Source of the DNA: Brochothrix thermosphacta DSM 20171 = FSL F6-1036
GTDB taxonomy: Bacteria > Bacillota > Bacilli > Lactobacillales > Listeriaceae
Assembly (NCBI RefSeq): GCF_036884295.1
Contig: NZ_CP145608.1
Span: 2,500,038-2,564,037, forward strand
Length of the DNA stretch: 64,000 nucleotides
Reading direction: 5' to 3'
Shown: positions 18,157 through 27,338 of the stretch, in pieces
Numbering within the stretch: the stretch's first letter is position 1
Layout: every line of letters starts with the position of its first letter
Made by a program: the position numbers and the translations under genes
The notes under the pieces: model-generated
Database searches by the model: none
The model's input: the letters and a program-made list of their open reading frames with translations, nothing else
Told to the model about the DNA's origin: nothing

Positions 18157-20136
18157 TTATTCTTCCCCTTTCCAATAAGCATCGATCGCTTCTTTTAGGC
18201 GTACCTCTGCTTCCTCACAACTAACGTCCGCTATTTGCGTCGCCGCGTTCGAAAGATGGCCGCCGCCATCGAGCATTTCCATAATAATCTGTACGTTGAT
18301 TTCGCCGAGCGAACGCGCACTTATGCCCACTCTATCATCTTCACGTCTAAATAACACAAACGAAGCCTCTACACCTTCCATTCCTAACATACGATCAGCC
18401 GCTTGGGCTGCTAATACATTATTGTAAGGAACATCGTCTGGCCCCATTGTAATTGCCATACCGTCATGATAAAAGCTCATCGTTTCAACGAGACGATTAC
18501 GTTTAACAAATGTATCTAAATTCTCTTTTAAAAACTGTTGAACTAACACGGTGTCTGCACCTAATGAGCGTAAATATGATGCCGCATCAAATGTTCGCGA
18601 ACCTGTTCGTAATGTAAAGTTTTTAGTATCGACTACAATCCCGGCTAACATAGCTGTTGCTTCAATTGCTGAAATCGATGTTCCTGTTGGTTGATATTCA
18701 AACAACTCTGTAATCAATTCTGCCGTTGATGAGGCATAAGGTTCAATATAAACCAATACAGGGTTAGGGTGCTCAATAAAGTGTTCTGAGCGTCGATGAT
18801 GATCAATAATCACACATTGATCAATCATATCCAATAATTCATTGGCTTCAACCATCGCAGGGTTATGTGTATCAACCACAACTAACAGTGTTTTTTTAGT
18901 GATATGATTCTTAACCTTTTGGGGTGAGATAATATTGCGCGTAACATCCGTATTCTTATCAATCTCACTCATTAAACGCTGAACATCATCGTTTAACATC
19001 TCCGTATCCACAACAACATAGGCATCCTTACCGTTCATTTCAGCAATTTTACGAATACCTAAGCAGGATCCGATGACATCCATATCTGGAAAACGATGAC
19101 CTACCACTACAACGTTATCACTTTGCGATATTAACTCTTGTAACGCTTGTGAAATAACACGTGCACGTACGCGCGTCCGTTTTTCCATGGGGTTAGTTTT
19201 ACCGCCATAAAAACGCACTTTTGCCTCGGGTTGTTTGATAACCACTTGATCGCCACCACGTCCTAAAGCTAAGTCCAATGATGATTGACTTAATTCTGCA
19301 AGCAATGTTAAATCAGAATCATTATATGCCAAACCAATACTTAAAGTTAACGGGATATTTTTCTTCGATGTTTTTTCACGAATGACATCAAGAATCGCAA
19401 ATTTATTTTGTTCTAACTCAACCAACGTTGAATAGCGCATCACAACTGTATAGCGTTCTGATGACATCCTTTTCAAGAAAATCGCATGTGTTCGTGCCCA
19501 TTGACCTAAGGTTGACGTAACAATGTTGTTTAACGCACCACGTCGTCTATCATCCATACCTTGTGTCCATTCATCATAATTGTCTAAGAAAATAACACCG
19601 ATAACAATTTGATTTTCTTCATTTTCTTGTACCAATCCCTCAAGTTCATTAGCGTCTTGAAGATACAAAAAACGTTCATTCTTGTTCACTGTAACTTCAA
19701 AATACTGATTGTTCCACTGGATGGTCTGAGTGTTATCTGTCGTTGCGTTCTGAATAATACGCCACAAATCTGACTCTTCATTATTCAAAGTAAGTCCGAT
19801 AACTTCTTCGTAGTCAAAGTATTTACGCATATAAGCATTCATCCATTCAACTTGGGACTCTTCATTGTAAATCAGTAAACCTAAAGGCATTTCACTTACT
19901 GCACGTTGTTCCGCTTTTTGTACACGTGACGCTAACATATTTGTTGTCTGTTGTATTTGTTTATTCAATTTAAATTCCGCAATAATCAACACGACTAATG
20001 TAGCTCCTGCTAAAATAAAAAACGGAAATACCAACCACCAATTATTAACTTGCGAGACAATCGCCATCACTACAAAAAGGATAACAATTGCATATAATAA
20101 AAAGCGGACATAGCGACGTTGCATGTATGATAACAT
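18157..20136 (-). CDS. gdpP: c-di-AMP phosphodiesterase GdpP (PdeA)
   Basis: 659 residues with the full GdpP architecture: two N-terminal transmembrane helices (about 10-55), a PAS domain near 85-140, a degenerate GGDEF domain (about 175-310) and a C-terminal DHH/DHHA1 phosphodiesterase. The metal motifs are visible: [31 protein letters not shown] and the GGGHLSNAA end. It hydrolyses cyclic di-AMP and so affects osmolyte balance and cell-wall stress. ATG 20136 has GGAG 8 nt upstream. First gene of the operon with rplI and dnaB. Confidence 0.97.
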   Translation of the reverse strand: MLSYMQRRYVRFLLYAIVILFVVMAIVSQVNNWWLVFPFFILAGATLVVLIIAEFKLNKQIQQTTNMLASRVQKAEQRAVSEMPLGLLIYNEESQVEWMNAYMRKYFDYEEVIGLTLNNEESDLWRIIQNATTDNTQTIQWNNQYFEVTVNKNERFLYLQDANELEGLVQENEENQIVIGVIFLDNYDEWTQGMDDRRRGALNNIVTSTLGQWARTHAIFLKRMSSERYTVVMRYSTLVELEQNKFAILDVIREKTSKKNIPLTLSIGLAYNDSDLTLLAELSQSSLDLALGRGGDQVVIKQPEAKVRFYGGKTNPMEKRTRVRARVISQALQELISQSDNVVVVGHRFPDMDVIGSCLGIRKIAEMNGKDAYVVVDTEMLNDDVQRLMSEIDKNTDVTRNIISPQKVKNHITKKTLLVVVDTHNPAMVEANELLDMIDQCVIIDHHRRSEHFIEHPNPVLVYIEPYASSTAELITELFEYQPTGTSISAIEATAMLAGIVVDTKNFTLRTGSRTFDAASYLRSLGADTVLVQQFLKENLDTFVKRNRLVETMSFYHDGMAITMGPDDVPYNNVLAAQAADRMLGMEGVEASFVLFRREDDRVGISARSLGEINVQIIMEMLDGGGHLSNAATQIADVSCEEAEVRLKEAIDAYWKGEE

Positions 20137-20442
20137 TGTTTCAACTCCACTCTGTTCATCTTAAAAAAGACAAATCATTTCATGATTACTCTTGTAATTT
20201 TACCATACTCAACCGTTTTTTTTTCAAATCGGTCCTTTTTTTTTCATATCGGCGATTAACCACTACATATTGATACTAATTATTAGAGACAAACTTTCAT
20301 ACAATTTTCACTTAAAATTAGTACTAACTACCAAAAAACACCCTATTGTCACAATTACAAAATAGGCAAATCAGCGTGTGAATGTTATGATATATGGAGA
20401 TAAAGAGATTCTCTTAACTAAAATATAAAGGAATGAATTCAC
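20137..20442. other. Divergent intergenic region gdpP/yitT
   Basis: T-rich, with no coding signal. It must hold both divergent promoters. A small palindrome AAGAGATTCTCTT lies about 30 bp before the YitT gene start. No convincing operator is seen. Confidence 0.4.
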
Positions 20443-21492
20443 GTGTCAAAAGTTAAAGATGCAGCATATTATGAACATCTTAAAAAAATGCTAATTGCTA
20501 TACTATCCGCCTTTTTATGTGCTATCAGTATGAAACTATTTTTAATACCTGCGAAAGTTTATGCTTCTGGTTTAAATGGGGCTGCTCAGCTGATTGTTGA
20601 TATTTTCCATGACTTTTTAAGCATCGATTTGCCAATGGGGCTACTTATAATCGCTCTTAATTTACCTGTTTTTTGGATTGGTTGGACTCGTGTAGGTAAG
20701 TCGCTCACATTTTATAGTTTTGTTGTGATTGGTATTACCGCTTTTTTCTTATCAGTTATCCCTACTCATCAAATTTCTGATGATATTATACTTAACTCTA
20801 TTTTTGGTGGTGTTATTTCTGCCGCTGGTGTTGGTCTTGCTTTGAAACATGGTATTTCTACTGGTGGATTAGATATCATTGCCCTGTACCTGTCTCGTAA
20901 GAATGATACACCTACAGGCCGCTATTTCATGATTCTTAATGGTATTATCATCGTTGTAGCTGGAGCAGTTTATAACTGGCAGAACGCTTTATACACGCTA
21001 GTCTCACGCTATGTTAATAGCTACGTGATTGATCTTATTCATACAAATTATCAAAAATTGACTGTTTTTATCATCACGCCGCATGCAGATGCTGTTGTAT
21101 CAGCTATTCAAGAAAACTTCGATCGTGGCGCTACGATTATCCCAGCATATGGTGGTTACTCAAAAAAACCAATTTATTCTGTCATGATGGTTGTAAGTAA
21201 TTATGAAATTTACGAGATTGAACGCACAATTAAAAGCGTTGATCCTAAAGCATTTATAGACATAGTGGAAACACGTCGTTTAAATGGTTATTATCATAGC
21301 GAAAAAGAACAAAATTCTTTCTTGAAAAAACGTCAAAAACTAAAAAAAGATAATCACAAACACCCTAATGGCGAAAATATTATTGATTGTCAAAAACGTT
21401 ACCGTCGTCGTTATCAACGTAATGGTGGTAAACAATCAACCATAACACATAATGAACACTTCCAAGCTAATCATAAGCACAACAAACAATAA
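20443..21492 (+). CDS. YitT family membrane protein (DUF161/DUF2179) with basic C-terminal tail
   Basis: 349 residues. Residues 1 to about 200 hold five to six membrane segments with the family signatures GLNGAAQLIVD and GLALKHGISTGGLDIIALYLSRK. Residues about 205-285 are the cytoplasmic DUF2179 domain (KLTVFIITPH, IQENFDRGATIIPAYGGYSKKP). YitT proteins normally end near residue 290; here about 60 extra residues are rich in Lys, Arg, His, Gln and Asn (KKRQKLKKDNHKHPN, RYRRRYQRN). The function of the family is not established. GTG 20443 follows AAAGGA. It is followed within 16 nt by the DUF2785 gene. Confidence 0.88.
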   Translation: MSKVKDAAYYEHLKKMLIAILSAFLCAISMKLFLIPAKVYASGLNGAAQLIVDIFHDFLSIDLPMGLLIIALNLPVFWIGWTRVGKSLTFYSFVVIGITAFFLSVIPTHQISDDIILNSIFGGVISAAGVGLALKHGISTGGLDIIALYLSRKNDTPTGRYFMILNGIIIVVAGAVYNWQNALYTLVSRYVNSYVIDLIHTNYQKLTVFIITPHADAVVSAIQENFDRGATIIPAYGGYSKKPIYSVMMVVSNYEIYEIERTIKSVDPKAFIDIVETRRLNGYYHSEKEQNSFLKKRQKLKKDNHKHPNGENIIDCQKRYRRRYQRNGGKQSTITHNEHFQANHKHNKQ

Positions 21493-21508
21493 CAGAGGAG
21501 GTTTTAAC

Positions 21509-22285
21509 ATGCATCTAGCTGAAACAATCCAACAGAAAATGGCTACAGACCAACTTCACTCATTGTCCGATAACGAGCTACACCGTTTACTTGAACAAAG
21601 CAGCTCTTCATCACTTGTAATTGATCCTCAGGATAAACATTATACAACCGGTGATTTAATCAGTGATTTGATTACAAAAGATATTGTGTCACGTAAACAA
21701 AAACGTGACTTACTTAAAGTGCTTATTTCTGATAAATATCTCTTTAAAAATATTGATACACCACTTTCTAATGATGTGTTTAAACGAGTGTTCGCCTTAC
21801 GTTTAATTGAGACACTCATAAAAAATGATGACCAGTTGATCGGGTTTTTACTTTCAGATCAAATTGATTTGATCTCGGTGTCACTCATTACCTACTTAAA
21901 TAGAGAGACGGATTATCGTGGTTACCTTTTTTCTGACAATAACGCTTGGCTTCAAACGTTCACACACACAGCAAATGTGATTACGACGATTATCAGACAC
22001 CCGCAAGTTTCAATAGATACAAAGATTTTACTATCAGAAGAGCTCTTAACAAAATACGCGACCTATCCTTCACACTTTCTATTTGGAGAAGAAATCGCTA
22101 CTTCTAAAGCAATTACTTATTTAATTAAGCTTTATCCACACATAGAAGGCCGCGTACACGATTATTTATCTGCTTGGGTACCAACAATTGAATTCTCAAC
22201 AGATGATGATGTGGCACGTTATTATAACCACCAACGTTTCGAGAATGCGTTTGTACTTTCACAAAAAATAATTAATTCAAACTAA
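21509..22285 (+). CDS. DUF2785 domain protein
   Basis: 258 residues, helical. The DUF2785 signature is recognisable in its central part: DYRGYLFSDNNAWLQTFTHTANV, corresponding to the family's D-x-R-G...GW-x-H-x-x-A-H-x-x-D pattern, though a Trp-Leu-Gln-Thr variant here weakens it. Function unknown. ATG 21509 has a strong AGAGGAGG; it starts 16 nt after the YitT gene, with which it is probably co-transcribed. Confidence 0.75.
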   Translation: MHLAETIQQKMATDQLHSLSDNELHRLLEQSSSSSLVIDPQDKHYTTGDLISDLITKDIVSRKQKRDLLKVLISDKYLFKNIDTPLSNDVFKRVFALRLIETLIKNDDQLIGFLLSDQIDLISVSLITYLNRETDYRGYLFSDNNAWLQTFTHTANVITTIIRHPQVSIDTKILLSEELLTKYATYPSHFLFGEEIATSKAITYLIKLYPHIEGRVHDYLSAWVPTIEFSTDDDVARYYNHQRFENAFVLSQKIINSN

Positions 22286-22296
22286 TATATAGTTTA

Positions 22297-22336
22297 AAAG
22301 AAGCAACTTATCCACATGTGGATAAGTTGCTTCTTT
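22297..22336. terminator. Perfect 40-bp palindrome; terminator after the DUF2785 gene carrying two DnaA boxes
   Basis: Both 20-bp halves are perfectly complementary and are followed by TTTATTTT on the plus strand. The centre holds TTATCCACA (22308-22316) back to back with TGTGGATAA (22317-22325), two consensus DnaA boxes. Confidence 0.8.
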
Positions 22337-22383
22337 ATTTTAGATATGACGTTACCCACAAAGATATCACCAGTTGTGGATAA
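22308..22383. promoter_or_regulatory. DnaA-box cluster outside oriC
   Basis: Three perfect 9-mers, TTATCCACA at 22308 and its complement at 22317 and 22375, plus the near match TTACCCACA around 22352, all within 76 bp and about 41 kb from oriC. Confidence 0.65.
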
Positions 22384-22401
22384 CATTTCCTTTTTCAGGC
22401 A

Positions 22402-22430
22402 ATAAAAAAACCACTTTCCGGAAAAAGTGG
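22402..22430 (-). terminator. Terminator of the rpsF-ssb-rpsR operon
   Basis: CCACTTT at 22411-22417 pairs with AAAGTGG at 22424-22430; seven T's follow on the minus strand. Confidence 0.85.
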
Positions 22431-22444
22431 CTAACTAATCGAAC

Positions 22445-22684
22445 TTATTTTTCTTCTGCGACAAATGGTAATAAAGCCACTTGACGAGAACGTTTGATAG
22501 CGATAGTTAATTTACGTTGGTATTTAGCGCTTGTACCCGTTACACGACGTGGTAAAATTTTACCGCGTTCTGAAACGAATTTTTTAAGCAAATCTACATC
22601 TTTGTAATCGATGTACTCAATGTGGTTCGAAGTAAAGAAACATACTTTTTTACGACGACGTCCACCTCTGCGTTGTCCTGCCAT
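22445..22684 (-). CDS. rpsR: 30S ribosomal protein S18
   Basis: 79 residues, starting [24 protein letters not shown] in overlapping short form to the family consensus, with [24 protein letters not shown] typical of S18. AAGGGAGG precedes ATG 22684. Last gene of rpsF-ssb-rpsR. S18 binds S6 in the small-subunit platform and, with S6, represses this operon through its leader. Confidence 0.98.
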   Translation of the reverse strand: MAGQRRGGRRRKKVCFFTSNHIEYIDYKDVDLLKKFVSERGKILPRRVTGTSAKYQRKLTIAIKRSRQVALLPFVAEEK

Positions 22685-22710
22685 AGTTGTTGACCTCCCT
22701 TAGTTTATTT

Positions 22711-23250
22711 TTAGAATGGTAAATCATCATCAGAAATATCGATTGGCTTGCCATCACTAGCAAACGGGTTGCTGAAAGCAGGCTTACTCGATTGTTGACT
22801 GTTTTGATTATACGCATTTCCTTGATTTGATTGTGGCTGTTGATTTCCACCATTATAAGAACTACTATCGTCATTATAATTGTTGCCGCCTTGATTGCTT
22901 CCACTCGCACCTGAATTTCCTGCGTTAGCATTACGCGGCTCTAAAAATTGAACACTCTCAGCGACCACTTCAGTTACATAAACGCGACGACCATCATTTG
23001 CTTCGTAATTACGCGTTTGTAAACGACCATCAACACCAGCTAAACTTCCTTTTTTCAAGAAATTAGCTACGTTTTCAGCCGCCTTACGCCAAACGACACA
23101 GTTAACAAAGTCAGCTTCTCGATCCCCTTGTTGATTCGTAAACGTACGATTTACAGCTAGTGTAAACGTGGCTACAGCAGCACCAGCTGGTGTGTAGCGA
23201 AGTTCTGGATCCTTAGTTAAACGACCCACTAGAACAACACGATTCATCAT
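22711..23250 (-). CDS. ssb: Single-stranded DNA-binding protein
   Basis: 179 residues. The OB fold is at the N-terminus ([49 protein letters not shown]), then a flexible Gly/Asn/Gln/Ser-rich linker (about 113-165), then the acidic tip DISDDDLPF that recruits replication and repair proteins. The start is ATG 23250, 9 nt after GAGGGGG; the following in-frame ATG at 23247 is also possible. Confidence 0.98.
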   Translation of the reverse strand: MMNRVVLVGRLTKDPELRYTPAGAAVATFTLAVNRTFTNQQGDREADFVNCVVWRKAAENVANFLKKGSLAGVDGRLQTRNYEANDGRRVYVTEVVAESVQFLEPRNANAGNSGASGSNQGGNNYNDDSSSYNGGNQQPQSNQGNAYNQNSQQSSKPAFSNPFASDGKPIDISDDDLPF

Positions 23251-23290
23251 CAGACACAACCCCCTCTACTCTTAGTAATTTTTTTGCTAT

Positions 23291-23581
23291 TTATGCTTCG
23301 TCTAAACGAACTATCATATGACGGATAACATCTTCACTGATTTTAGCTAAACGGTCAAATTCTTGACCTGATGCAGCATCTTCAGAATTGATTGTTACCA
23401 ATTGATAGAAACCATCTTTAAAGTCGTTGATTTCATAAGCTAAACGGCGTTTACCCATATCTTTTACTTCGATGACTTCTGCACCTTCAGCTAAGATACC
23501 GTTAAAGCGTTCGAAAACAGCTTTTTTAGCTTCTTCTTCAATGTCTGGACGTACAATGTACATAATTTCGTACTTTCTCAT
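23291..23581 (-). CDS. rpsF: 30S ribosomal protein S6
   Basis: 96 residues beginning [20 protein letters not shown], with [20 protein letters not shown] and a C-terminal [13 protein letters not shown] 23581 has AAGGAGG. First gene of the operon; its leader carries the S6:S18 autoregulatory element. Confidence 0.98.
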   Translation of the reverse strand: MRKYEIMYIVRPDIEEEAKKAVFERFNGILAEGAEVIEVKDMGKRRLAYEINDFKDGFYQLVTINSEDAASGQEFDRLAKISEDVIRHMIVRLDEA

Positions 23582-23590
23582 CGTCTTTCA

Positions 23591-23640
23591 CCTCCTTGTG
23601 GACTATGCGGTTCTATGATTAATCATAGAACAAGGAATAA
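23591..23640 (-). promoter_or_regulatory. S6:S18-binding leader RNA of rpsF
   Basis: On the minus strand an outer stem CCTTG/CAAGG (the 3' half lies in the Shine-Dalgarno region) encloses a 20-nt self-complementary hairpin at 23611-23630 and a single-stranded stretch starting with CCG (23608-23610). This matches the known rpsF leader fold, in which CCG mimics the 16S rRNA site of S6:S18. Confidence 0.7.
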
Positions 23641-23741
23641 TTTTCATTACTCACATCTACGAATTATATCATATCTCCTATTCCAGTACAACTAATCATT
23701 TATATATATTTCTTTCAATAACGTTTTTATCCAAATAAAAA

Positions 23742-23769
23742 AGCGACTATTTCAATTGAAGTAGTCGCT
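23742..23769 (-). terminator. Terminator after the LuxR-type gene
   Basis: AGCGACTA...TAGTCGCT is a 28-bp self-complementary stretch with one mismatched pair, followed by T's on the minus strand. Confidence 0.75.
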
Positions 23770-23777
23770 CAAATTTA

Positions 23778-24401
23778 TTATGAAATCTTTTGGTGGTTTT
23801 GGAATGTTAATACCGCTTCAACACGATTATGTACGTTCAGTTTTTTCAACACACTGCTTACATGATTTTTAACCGTATTTTCTTTGATATTCAATTCCTT
23901 TGAAATTTCATTGTTCTTTTGGCCTTTTGCCATTAATTTTAACACTTCATATTCACGACTAGTTAGTCTTAGTTGCATAGCATAACTGATATTGTCAGCT
24001 GCCTCTTCTTGACGATTTGCAGTAAAATAATCAATATGCGGATCTACAAAAATACGATTTTGCATCATGCTGTTTAAAGCAAAATTCAAACCAAGTGTAT
24101 CCATATTAAACGTTAATAAGCCTTTCACACCTTCTTCAATACTTGTATCCACTTCGGATTTTGTATATTTAGATGCGATATAGCCAACAACGATTTCTTC
24201 TGTTTGTAAATATGTTTTGATATCTTCTGAAATGCCTTTGTCAGAATTGAGAAGTACAACATCTTGTGCACCGCTTAATTTTGATTGAATATCTTCTAAA
24301 TTTAATTCACATGAATCTAAGGTATGCTCTGTTGTTGCTAAAATAATTTTAAGCCCCTCAGAATAAATATGATTACAACCTGCTAATACAATGTGTCCCA
24401 T
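23778..24401 (-). CDS. LuxR/NarL-type regulator with degenerate receiver domain
   Basis: 207 residues. The C-terminal helix-turn-helix is clear (LTSREYEVLKLMAKGQKNN, then ELNIKENTVKNHVSSVLKKLNV) and of the GerE/LuxR class. The N-terminal 120 residues keep the receiver-like alternation, but the phospho-acceptor position in DVVLLNSD is Asn (about residue 52), and the usual acidic pair after the first strand is Cys-Asn. It is therefore probably not regulated by phosphorylation. No kinase gene is adjacent. Targets unknown. The start ATG 24401 follows AGGGGA. Confidence 0.8.
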   Translation of the reverse strand: MGHIVLAGCNHIYSEGLKIILATTEHTLDSCELNLEDIQSKLSGAQDVVLLNSDKGISEDIKTYLQTEEIVVGYIASKYTKSEVDTSIEEGVKGLLTFNMDTLGLNFALNSMMQNRIFVDPHIDYFTANRQEEAADNISYAMQLRLTSREYEVLKLMAKGQKNNEISKELNIKENTVKNHVSSVLKKLNVHNRVEAVLTFQNHQKIS

Positions 24402-24833
24402 TTTTTAAAATCCCCTTTTTTAGCATCTGATGTTCAGATTACTATGTAGTTGTGTTTTGCCAATTTACTGCTGAAAAAATCAATGATTTTTTCGGTTATT
24501 GCTACCTCTTTTAATAATAATCGTTGAAGATGATGTTCCCTAGCATACATTTCAACCGCTTAAAGAGAGTTTAAATTTCAAAATAACATTTCTCTATCTA
24601 AATAAAAATAATTAATCAGCTATTTATAAAAAACTAGAGTACTACTCTATTATACCAATTATTTATGATTATTTTGATTAGATAATTCCCTTGTTTTTAA
24701 TTCACCATGATAGAGTACTAATGTTATTCTTCTTATTATAACGCTTTTTAACCATTCTTATCAACATAAAAGTGAATATTTTTGATTACGTTCTTCAAAA
24801 ACCCCTAATTAGCTGTATCCTCAATGTTTCTAG
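24402..24833. other. Left chromosomal flank of the integrated element, non-coding
   Basis: AT-rich, without a supportable gene. It should contain the promoter of the LuxR-type gene. The 13-bp junction repeat begins at 24834. Confidence 0.4.
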
Positions 24834-24846
24834 GATATAATGGATA
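24834..24846 (+). repeat. Candidate left attachment core (attL)
   Basis: GATATAATGGATA, identical to 43872-43884; the match extends to 18 of 19 bases. It lies 103 bp outside the left arm-like repeat. Confidence 0.5.
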
Positions 24847-24949
24847 AATAACTTACGGCATGTAAATAGATTAAAATAACTATAACAATCGCTGTTATAA
24901 CAGCGTTTATACTTATTAACCATTTCAATACGTTTAAATGGATTAAAAC

Positions 24950-24978
24950 CATATGGGTATCACAGTGGGTATCAAAAA
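24950..24978 (+). repeat. Integrase arm-like direct repeat, left copy
   Basis: Two GGGTATCA units 12 bp apart (24955 and 24967) in the same context as at 43769-43797; 25 of 28 positions agree. Confidence 0.6.
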
Positions 24979-25613
24979 ATATATGTCGGGCGCATTTAAG
25001 TATCTTACTTCTTAGTAAGGTGCTTTTTTTGTCCGCTTCATGAGCCGAAGCCAAAAATGGCTCGGGCGTATATTATCAATCTGAAATTTTTATATTGGGA
25101 ACATCTGAATATGAGTTTTTGGAATGTGTTTATAATTCTGAAAGTTCATTTCGGGAAAAAAATGTGCGTAAAATAATAGCTTCGATTGCTCGCTATATAT
25201 ACAAGGTAGGGGGGCTAAAATTCTCATGTCCCTTATTACATGCCATTCTGTGAGTATTTAACAGACTGATACACATAAATATATAACCGCTTCATAAAAC
25301 GCCTACAAGAGGATTCTAGTGGAGTTAAATAACATGTATTTCTATTAATTTATGTATTTATTTGCTATTAATTGCATGTTTTTATACTTTAAATAGGCAT
25401 AAAAGTATGATAATCACTTTAATTACATCGGTTTCATTCCCTTTAAGGACTCCGAAAACTCCGATTAAGGCATTCAACTAGTGGTGATCTAATGAAACAT
25501 ATAACCGACTGTATGCCCTTGTGTGCTGTCCTCACATACTCATGATTAAATATATGTCTAATGTCATAAGATTGTTTGTAGGCTCAATAAGTCCCCCTAT
25601 CGCATGGCATAAA

Positions 25614-25646
25614 AAAGACTAACAGTTTAGGGGGCTGTTAGTCTTT
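25614..25646. terminator. Bidirectional terminator-like hairpin in the element's left end
   Basis: AAAGACTAACAG and CTGTTAGTCTTT form a perfect 12-bp stem flanked by A and T runs. Confidence 0.6.
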
Positions 25647-26003
25647 ATCACATAGAAGAACATAAAAAATCATCCTCTCGTAGATAAGTTTAATATATTC
25701 TTATCTCTACGAAAAGTTGTCTAAGATTCGATACTAACACCAATAATTAAGAACACTAATACGCAGAGTATTAATAGTGTTCATATCCTTGTATAGTTAT
25801 CTGTTCTTACCCTTTGCAGGTGTTAGTTAGGTATAATTCTATAAAAAACATCCACCGAGCCAGTTTTGGCTTCGTCTAAGTACTTAGGTTAACCGCTTCA
25901 CACTATTACACCTCATGCACTCATTCAGTGCGTTAACATAGTTTTATTAGTTGCCATTATCATTGCCACAAGTGGCAACATAGTGGTTATCTAAAAAATA
26001 TCT

Positions 26004-26021
26004 TTCCCAAGAAGTTGGGAA
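26004..26021 (-). terminator. Terminator after hsdS
   Basis: TTCCCAA/TTGGGAA stem with a 4-nt loop, followed on the minus strand by AGATATTTTTT. Confidence 0.55.
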
Positions 26022-26083
26022 CAATGGTTATGAAGCGGATAACTTCGCCCACTTGTGGACAATACTTCTAAAAACGGATTATC

Positions 26084-27322
26084 TCAACTGTTTTTAGGAA
26101 ACATTTTTTGTAAAAAGCCTTTTTTCTGCTCTTTAAGAAGTTCTAACTTACGCTGATGAAGAGCGATAGTGTTATCTAGTTGTTTGAAGAATGAACCGAT
26201 TTTTTGTTGTTCTTCTAATTTTGGATATAAAATATTTACTTGTTTTAGATCAGAGTTATGCAGATGAACTACAGATTTTCCTTGAGCTCTCTTAGACATT
26301 TCTTTTTGTTGAGATCCATTAGAAATAGTTAAAGCTAAAAAAATAGAATCAATATAATTTACTGGTTTAATTATATTTAAATCTCCGCCTAAAATTATAC
26401 CTGATTTCCCAACAACTGAAGCTCTAGAAATATCTTCTGAAGATTCTCCTGATGCAGGCACTATGACTTCAGATCCTTCACTAATTATTGATTTATCTTT
26501 CTTATTTACAAATGTATCTACTTTCTCAATAACTGTTTCATATTTTGTATATAAGCGACCATATAAAATTATTGGATCTCCAAATTCGACTAAATCATTT
26601 TTTGTATATCCATTGCCTTTTGAAAAACTAGCTAATTCACCTAACTTACGCTCTTCCCAATCGTCTGTAAAGCCCTTAAATCGAATCTCTGGGGCAGTTT
26701 GACCATTTTTAGGGAACATTTTTTGCAAGTAGCCTTTTTTCTGCTCTTTCAACAAATCTAACTTGCACTGTTGAAGGGAGATAGTATCATCTAAATGTTT
26801 AAAGAACGTACCAATCTTTTCTTGTTCTAATTTTCCAGGAAGATACAGATTCATGGATAATAAATTTTCAGGACTGACTGATTGTCGTTCATATACGGTC
26901 CCTTGCTGGTATTTCAATGCACGTTTAATAAAATCCTTTCGCGTTATAAGCATTTCAATAAATTCTGGCATTGTTACATCATTATTTACTAAAAAAGTTA
27001 CATAGATGGGACTAAAAACAGCATTGCCATATTTATTACGTGAAATGGCTCCAAATTTTAAATTTGCTGGATTATACACAATATCATTTAATACCGTTAC
27101 TTTATATTTTTTTGAACTTTTATCGCCAACAACCAGCTGTTCTCGTTCATAACGATCAGTTTTTGGAGTAACGCCATTTTCAACTGTAAATGATACTAAA
27201 GGATACTCCATACTTTGCGGTTGTTGATTATTTCTTTCCCGGAGTACTTCAGAGAGTCTACGCTGTTCCCATTCATTAGTAAAACCAGAAAATCTTATTT
27301 CTGGTATATTTTTATGTTCCAT
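26084..27322 (-). CDS. hsdS: Type I restriction-modification specificity subunit
   Basis: 412 residues in the two-target-recognition-domain layout. Each half opens with a related segment (PEIRFSGFTNEWEQRRL and PEIRFKGFTDDWEERKL) and ends with a conserved helix (QEKIGTFFKHLDDTI...LQKMFPKNG and QQKIGSFFKQLDNTI...LQKMFPKNS). The two recognition domains set the bipartite DNA target of HsdM and HsdR; the target cannot be read from sequence. The repeated 3' ends are direct repeats at DNA level (about 26094-26220 and 26705-26830). It is the last gene of hsdR-hsdM-recombinase-hsdS, starting 16 nt after the recombinase stop. Confidence 0.96.
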   Translation of the reverse strand: MEHKNIPEIRFSGFTNEWEQRRLSEVLRERNNQQPQSMEYPLVSFTVENGVTPKTDRYEREQLVVGDKSSKKYKVTVLNDIVYNPANLKFGAISRNKYGNAVFSPIYVTFLVNNDVTMPEFIEMLITRKDFIKRALKYQQGTVYERQSVSPENLLSMNLYLPGKLEQEKIGTFFKHLDDTISLQQCKLDLLKEQKKGYLQKMFPKNGQTAPEIRFKGFTDDWEERKLGELASFSKGNGYTKNDLVEFGDPIILYGRLYTKYETVIEKVDTFVNKKDKSIISEGSEVIVPASGESSEDISRASVVGKSGIILGGDLNIIKPVNYIDSIFLALTISNGSQQKEMSKRAQGKSVVHLHNSDLKQVNILYPKLEEQQKIGSFFKQLDNTIALHQRKLELLKEQKKGFLQKMFPKNS

Positions 27323-27338
27323 TTTTTCAGCTCCTTAA

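Larger units (their letters stand above)
24850..26083. other. Left-end non-coding segment of the element
   Basis: About 1.2 kb without a supportable gene. It contains the arm-like repeat, a plus-strand hairpin before a T run (about 25000-25030), a perfect 12-bp-stem terminator at 25614-25646, two bulged hairpins (25678-25712 and 25751-25782), the palindrome TTGCCACAAGTGGCAA near 25969, and four GAAGCGG heptamers. Confidence 0.5.

Noticed and set aside
24830..25054. 74-codon frame at the left end of the element
   Set aside because: No ribosome site and it overlaps the junction and arm repeats.
24850..25060. Remnant of a second integrase gene at the left end, suggested by the GGGTATCA repeat and hairpin
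   Set aside because: No frame before the repeat encodes the conserved integrase C-terminus, so the similarity is limited to the DNA repeat.
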